64,000 nucleotides of DNA from Streptosporangium carneum (GTDB taxonomy: Bacteria; Actinomycetota; Actinomycetes; Streptosporangiales; Streptosporangiaceae). Shown here piece after piece: positions 59,860 to 64,000 of the stretch. The position numbers and the translations under genes were made by a program. Under the pieces are notes generated by a model. The model made no database searches and was not told where the DNA came from. It worked only from the letters and a program-made list of their open reading frames with translations. Location of the stretch: the NCBI RefSeq assembly GCF_027922005.1, contig NZ_BSEV01000011.1, positions 186,001-250,000 on the forward strand. The letters are read 5' to 3'. Each line of letters begins with the position of its first letter. The first letter of the stretch is position 1.

Positions 59860-62286
59860 GTGACGGAAATCAGGGAACGTGACGAAGTGGCGTCCGTCGA
59901 CGGCACGAGGCCGGAGACGGACGGCGATCCCGCCGTGCTCGTCGTCGAGCCGCTGCTGCCCCAGCGCATCCGCAGACCGTCGGACCTGCTGCGCTTCCTG
60001 GCCACCCTCCTCGGGCTCGTGGCCGTGGTGCTGCTCGCCCTCGTCGCGAAGAAGACCCTCAACGGCCTCGAAGGCGACGTCATCGACGGCACGAACCGGG
60101 CGCCCTTCCTGCTCAGCGGCCTGGTCGGTGTGCTCAGCGGCGCCGCCATGCTGGGGGTGCCCACCGCGTACGCCATCGAGAGGGTTCTTCACCGCGATGG
60201 CCTGCGAGTCGCCGAAGGCCTCTTCGCGGCCATCGCGGGCATGGTCCTGTCCTTCGCCCTCGGCGAGTGGATCCTCAGCGCCGGCCCCGAGGACCTGCGG
60301 CTGCTGCTGACCGGCGACAGAGCCGAAGTCGAACCGCTCAACACGCTGCTCACCTCGATCATCGCCTACGTCACCGCGGTGCGCATATCCCGCCGCCCGA
60401 CCTGGCGGGCGGCCCTGTGGAGCGCGGTCGCGCTCAACGCCATCGCGCTCTTCGCCGCGACGGCGGCCACCATCCTCGGCATCGTCGTCTCCATCCTGGT
60501 CGGCCTCGCCGTCGGCTACGCCACCCTGTACGGCATCGGCAGCCCCAACACCAGGCCGCCGGGCAGCGCGGTCGTCGCGACCCTCGCCAAGCTCGGCTTC
60601 ATCCCGGTCAGGGCGCGCAGGCTGGACGACGACCACCAGAGCAGCAGACGGTACGCCATCGGCCTCAAGGACGGCAGCAGCCTCGACGTCACCGTCCTCG
60701 ACCGAGACCTCCAGGTCGCCGGAGTGCTCTACCGCATCTGGCGGCGGATCCGCCTCAACACCGAGACCCGCCGCAGAGCCATCCGCTCCCTCCGCGCCGA
60801 GCTGGAACGCGAGGCCCTGATGGCCTACGCCGCCCAGGCCGCGGGGGCCAGCACGCCCAGACTCGTCGGCACCAGCGAGATCGGCACCGAGGCCGCCCTG
60901 CTCGCCTACGAGCACACCGACACCCGCGCGCTCGACGACATCCCCGACGAGGAGATCGACGACAACCTGCTCGCCCAGATCTGGGAGCAGGTCCTGCTCC
61001 TGCAGGTGCAGCGGCTCGCGCACCGGAGGCTGACCGGCGACAGCATCCACGTCGACAGCGAGGGCCGCGTCATCCTCATGGACGCCCGCAGCGGCGAGAT
61101 CGCCGCCGGAGACCTCCTGCTCCGCCTCGACATCGCCCAGCTGCTCACCTACCTCAGCCTGCGGGTGGGAGCCGACCGCGCGGTCGCCGCCGCCGCGGCC
61201 GTGGCGGGCCCGAACGTGCTGGCGGGCGCCCTCCCGCTGCTCCAGCGGATCGCACTGGCCCGCGAGACCAGGGCCGCCCTCAACAAGGACAAGGAGCTGC
61301 TGACCGCGATCCGCGAGCGGATCGTCGCACTCGAGCCCAAGGTCGAGGCCGAGGAGGTCCGCCTGGAGCGCTTCCGCCCCAGGACCCTCATCACCATCAT
61401 CGCCAGCGCCTTCGCCGCCTACTTCCTGGTCTACTACCTCACGCAGATCAACCTCAACGTGATCACCTCGGCCAAGTGGGGATGGACCGGCGTGGCGTTC
61501 GCCGCCGCGATGCTGAGCTACGTCGCCGCCGCGCTCATGCTGAGAGGCTTCGTCCCGGAGAAACTCCCGCTGGGCCGTACGGTGCTCGTCCAGTTCGCGG
61601 GCTCCTTCGTGAAACTGGTCGCCCCGGCCGCGGTGAGCGGCGTCGCCATCAACACCCGCTACCTGCAAAAGCGCGGCATCCCCCCGGGCCAGGCCGTGGC
61701 CAGCGTCGGAGCCTCCCAGCTCATCGGCCTGGTCTCGCACATCATGCTGCTGCTGCTGTTCGCCTACATCACCGGATCGAGCGCCGCCACGTCGTTCACC
61801 CCGTCGCGCACGCTGGTGTTCGTGCTGCTGGCCGTGGCCGTGGTGATCCTGGTCATCATGAGCGTCCCACGGCTGCGCAGGCTGTTCGCCGCGCGGCTGC
61901 GCTCGCTGTTCTCCGGGGTGATCCCCCGCCTGCTGGACGTGCTCCAGTCACCCCGGAAGATCATCGAGGGGTGCCTCGGCACCGTGATGCTGACCATCTT
62001 CTTCGTGGTCTGCCTCGACGCCTCGGTCCGCGCCTTCGGCGGCTCGCTCAGCTTCACCGCCGTCGCCATCGTCTTCCTCGCGGGCAACGCCATCGGCTCC
62101 GCGGCGCCGACCCCGGGCGGCCTCGGCGCGGTCGAGGCGTCCCTCACGGTCGGCCTGACCCTCGCAGGCCTTCCCCGAGAGATCGCCCCGTCGGCCGTCC
62201 TGCTGTTCAGGCTGCTCACCTTCTGGCTGCCCGTGCTCCCTGGCTGGGCCTCGTTCACCTACCTGCAGCGACACGACGCCCTGTAG
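59860..62286 (+). CDS. Membrane protein: N-terminal helices, kinase-like domain and LPG-synthase-type flippase domain
   Basis: The 808-residue protein has three parts: about six N-terminal membrane helices (residues 45-230), a soluble kinase-like domain (about 245-500, with GDSIHVDSEGRVILMDARSG resembling a catalytic/metal loop), and a C-terminal domain of about eight helices (510-805) of the UPF0104/lysylphosphatidylglycerol-synthase membrane type, with FVKLVAPAAVSGVAINTRYL and GSAAPTPGGLGAVEASLTVG. There is no LysX/MprF synthase domain. Similar fusions are known in actinomycetes, with suspected roles in lipid or lipoprotein-linked transport. The GTG start has a weak ribosome-binding site. 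Confidence 0.88.
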   Translation: MTEIRERDEVASVDGTRPETDGDPAVLVVEPLLPQRIRRPSDLLRFLATLLGLVAVVLLALVAKKTLNGLEGDVIDGTNRAPFLLSGLVGVLSGAAMLGVPTAYAIERVLHRDGLRVAEGLFAAIAGMVLSFALGEWILSAGPEDLRLLLTGDRAEVEPLNTLLTSIIAYVTAVRISRRPTWRAALWSAVALNAIALFAATAATILGIVVSILVGLAVGYATLYGIGSPNTRPPGSAVVATLAKLGFIPVRARRLDDDHQSSRRYAIGLKDGSSLDVTVLDRDLQVAGVLYRIWRRIRLNTETRRRAIRSLRAELEREALMAYAAQAAGASTPRLVGTSEIGTEAALLAYEHTDTRALDDIPDEEIDDNLLAQIWEQVLLLQVQRLAHRRLTGDSIHVDSEGRVILMDARSGEIAAGDLLLRLDIAQLLTYLSLRVGADRAVAAAAAVAGPNVLAGALPLLQRIALARETRAALNKDKELLTAIRERIVALEPKVEAEEVRLERFRPRTLITIIASAFAAYFLVYYLTQINLNVITSAKWGWTGVAFAAAMLSYVAAALMLRGFVPEKLPLGRTVLVQFAGSFVKLVAPAAVSGVAINTRYLQKRGIPPGQAVASVGASQLIGLVSHIMLLLLFAYITGSSAATSFTPSRTLVFVLLAVAVVILVIMSVPRLRRLFAARLRSLFSGVIPRLLDVLQSPRKIIEGCLGTVMLTIFFVVCLDASVRAFGGSLSFTAVAIVFLAGNAIGSAAPTPGGLGAVEASLTVGLTLAGLPREIAPSAVLLFRLLTFWLPVLPGWASFTYLQRHDAL

Positions 62287-62373
62287 TTCTGCGGCGCCTG
62301 GCGGCAGCGCGGGGCTTGGGCGCGCCCGAAGGCCGGGAGACGGGTCCCTGGCCGCAGGCGCGCCCGGGGTCTT

Positions 62374-63402
62374 TCAGGCCTCGCTGGAGCGGGCCCAGCG
62401 GTTGACGCCCGACTCCACCGCGTCCCTGTCGATCGCCTCCAGCTCCTCCGCGGTGAACGACAGGTTCCGCACCGCCCCGAGGCTGTCCTCGAGCTGCCGG
62501 ACGCTGCTTGCGCCGATCAGCACCGAGGTGACCCGCCTGTCGCGCAGCGCCCACGCCAGCGCCATCTGCGCCAGGGACTGGCCGCGTCCCCGCGCCATCT
62601 CGTTGAGCGCGCGCACGTGCCGCATGGTCTCCTCGGTCAGCATCTCCGGGGTGAGGAAGCGTCCCAGGGAGGCACGCGACCCCTCGGGGACGCCGTCGAG
62701 GTAGCGGTCGGTCAGCATGCCCTGCGCCAGCGGCGAGAAGGCGATGCAGCCCGCGCCCTCCTCCTCCAGGACGTCCAGCAGCCCGTCCTCGATCCACCGG
62801 TTGAGCATCGAGTAGGACGGCTGGTGGATCAGCAGCGGCGTGCCCATCCCCCGCAGGATCCGCGCGGCCTCCGCCGTGTGCTCGGGGGAGTACGAGGAGA
62901 TGCCGGCGTACAGGGCCTTGCCCGAGCGGACCGCGTGGTCCAGCGCGCCCATCGTCTCCTCGAGCGGCGTCTCCGGGTCGAACCTGTGGCTGTAGAAGAT
63001 GTCGACGTGGTCGAGCCCCATCCGCTCCAGCGACCTGTCCAGGCTGGACAGCAGATACTTGCGCGACCCCCACTCGCCGTAGGGGCCGGGCCACATGTCG
63101 TATCCGGCCTTGGTGGAGATGACCAGCTCGTCGCGGTATCCCGCGAAGTCCGCCCTGAAGTGCCTGCCGAAGTTGGTCTCCGCGGAGCCGTACGGCGGGC
63201 CGTAGTTGTTGGCCAGGTCGAAGTGGGTCACCCCCAGGTCGAACGCCCTCCTGAGGATGGCCCGCTGGGTCTCGAAGGGCTTGTCGTCGCCGAAGTTGTG
63301 CCAGAGCCCCAGCGAGACGGCGGGCAGCTTGAGCCCGCTCCTGCCGACCCTGTTGTACGGCTGCCGCCCGTCGTATCTGCCCTCGTCCGCGACGTAGGTC
63401 AC
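62374..63402 (-). CDS. Aldo/keto reductase, glyceraldehyde-3-phosphate-reductase-like
   Basis: The 342-residue NADPH-dependent reductase shows the AKR tetrad: Asp/Tyr in HFDLANNYGPPYGSAE, Lys in VISTKAGYDMWPGPYG and His in DIFYSHRFD, with the coenzyme-binding end SVLIGASSVRQLEDSLGAV. The motif set matches the YghZ/Gpr (AKR14) branch that reduces L-glyceraldehyde 3-phosphate and related aldehydes. Its GTG overlaps the stop of the S9 peptidase gene by four bases. Confidence 0.93.
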   Translation of the reverse strand: MTYVADEGRYDGRQPYNRVGRSGLKLPAVSLGLWHNFGDDKPFETQRAILRRAFDLGVTHFDLANNYGPPYGSAETNFGRHFRADFAGYRDELVISTKAGYDMWPGPYGEWGSRKYLLSSLDRSLERMGLDHVDIFYSHRFDPETPLEETMGALDHAVRSGKALYAGISSYSPEHTAEAARILRGMGTPLLIHQPSYSMLNRWIEDGLLDVLEEEGAGCIAFSPLAQGMLTDRYLDGVPEGSRASLGRFLTPEMLTEETMRHVRALNEMARGRGQSLAQMALAWALRDRRVTSVLIGASSVRQLEDSLGAVRNLSFTAEELEAIDRDAVESGVNRWARSSEA

Positions 63403-64000
63403 CGCTCCACCTTGGCCGTGTCGAGGATCCAGGAGAGCACGAGGGCCTCCTCCCGCCAGGAGTCGTATCTGCCGCTGCGACCTCCGTGCCCCGCGCCCAT
63501 CTCGGTCTTGAGCAGGAAGGGACCGCCCCTGGCGGTGTCACGGAGCCTCGCGACCCACTTGGCGGGCTCGTGGTAGAAGACGCGGGTGTCGTTGAGGCTG
63601 GTGATCGCCAGGATCGGCGGGTAGACCCGGTCGTCCACGTTCTCGTACGGGGTGTACGACTTCATGTACTCGTACACCTCGGCGTTGTGCAGCGGGTCGC
63701 CCCACTCGTCCCACTCGATGACGGTCAGCGGCAGCGACGGGTCGAGGATCGTGTTCAGCGCGTCCACGAACGGCACCTCGGCGACCACGCCGGCGAAGGT
63801 CTCCGGTGAGATGTTGGCCACCGCCCCCATGAGCAGCCCGCCCGCGGAACCGCCCCTCGCGATGACCTCGCTCGACCAGTTCTCCGCCTTGAGGTGCTCG
63901 GCGGCGGCGACGAAGTCGGTGAAGGTGTTCTTCTTCTTCTGGAACTTGCCGTCCTCGTACCAGCGGCGGCCCATCTCGCCGCCTCCCCTGACATGCGCGA
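63399..64000 (-). CDS. S9-family peptidase (oligopeptidase B-like), N-terminal part outside the window
   Basis: The C-terminal 200 residues of a prolyl-oligopeptidase-family serine peptidase are visible. The frame is open to the right edge with AHVRGGGEMGRRWYEDGKFQ, so the ATG at 63974 is internal. The catalytic triad is visible: Ser in ARGGSAGGLLMGA, Asp in SLNDTRVFYHEP and His in MGAGHGGRSGR. It resembles protease II (PtrB), which cleaves small peptides after basic residues in the cytoplasm. The aldo/keto reductase gene is translationally coupled downstream. Confidence 0.95.
   Translation of the reverse strand, partial: AHVRGGGEMGRRWYEDGKFQKKKNTFTDFVAAAEHLKAENWSSEVIARGGSAGGLLMGAVANISPETFAGVVAEVPFVDALNTILDPSLPLTVIEWDEWGDPLHNAEVYEYMKSYTPYENVDDRVYPPILAITSLNDTRVFYHEPAKWVARLRDTARGGPFLLKTEMGAGHGGRSGRYDSWREEALVLSWILDTAKVER

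Overview
The window is a 64-kb piece of a high-GC actinomycete chromosome. It shows very strong G/C bias at third codon positions, many GTG starts, BldC, an ANTAR protein, a DUF3073 protein and Tat- and Sec-exported enzymes. The order bldC - conserved protein - valine dehydrogenase - DUF3073 - purM - purF - SCP-like protein matches what I recall from Streptomyces and Streptosporangiaceae. The many TetR-type regulators and a Streptosporangium/Nonomuraea-like style suggest a Streptosporangiales member, but genus cannot be fixed from the sequence alone. I found no tRNA, rRNA, CRISPR array, intact transposase or prophage.

Layout. 0-9 kb: GAF and GAF-ANTAR signalling proteins, pyrD, a CopZ-like metallochaperone, a cell-wall amidase plus GH20 hexosaminidase pair, a LacI regulator and a TetR regulator. 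8.7-19.2 kb: the bldC/vdh/DUF3073/purM/purF core, a Pro-rich DUF4190 membrane protein and a Tat-exported PhoX phosphatase. 19.3-29.7 kb: two DHA2-type MFS exporters (one divergent from its TetR regulator across a repeated operator), a Crp/Fnr regulator preceded by 87-bp tandem repeats, a membrane adenylate/guanylate cyclase, a secreted collagen-like protein, and a TetR regulator divergent from two small membrane proteins across two palindromes. 29.7-30.9 kb: a stretch of gene remnants. 30.9-39.2 kb: purL-purQ and purS, separated by an RsbW-like ATPase, then an E1alpha-E1beta-E2 2-oxoacid dehydrogenase operon. 39.5-42.3 kb: two Trp/Gly/Cys/Arg-rich short proteins flanking an ABC exporter. 42.5-47.7 kb: a Dabb protein, a DUF6458 protein and a four-gene two-operon cluster (NrtR-like Nudix regulator, J-domain/pseudokinase, VWA protein, divergent PurA paralogue). 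47.9-64 kb: an acyl-CoA dehydrogenase, small enzymes and transporters, a secreted erythromycin-esterase homologue, a molybdopterin oxidoreductase, a secreted M28 peptidase, an RpiB-like isomerase, an LPG-synthase-type membrane protein with a kinase-like domain, an aldo/keto reductase and the 3' part of an S9 peptidase.

The two regions most likely to hold something undescribed are the following. (1) The Nudix/J-pseudokinase/VWA/PurA-like cluster at 43.1-47.75 kb. Its two promoters each carry a pair of 13-bp TCTCANNNTGAGA-type palindromes with identical 16-bp centre spacing, so the four genes look like one regulon. (2) The Trp/Gly-rich peptide pair around the ABC exporter at 39.5-42.3 kb, where the first peptide gene has its own RBS and an intrinsic terminator just before the exporter.

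A further trait of this genome is that many gene-to-gene gaps are filled with degenerate tandem repeats of 16-87 bp.
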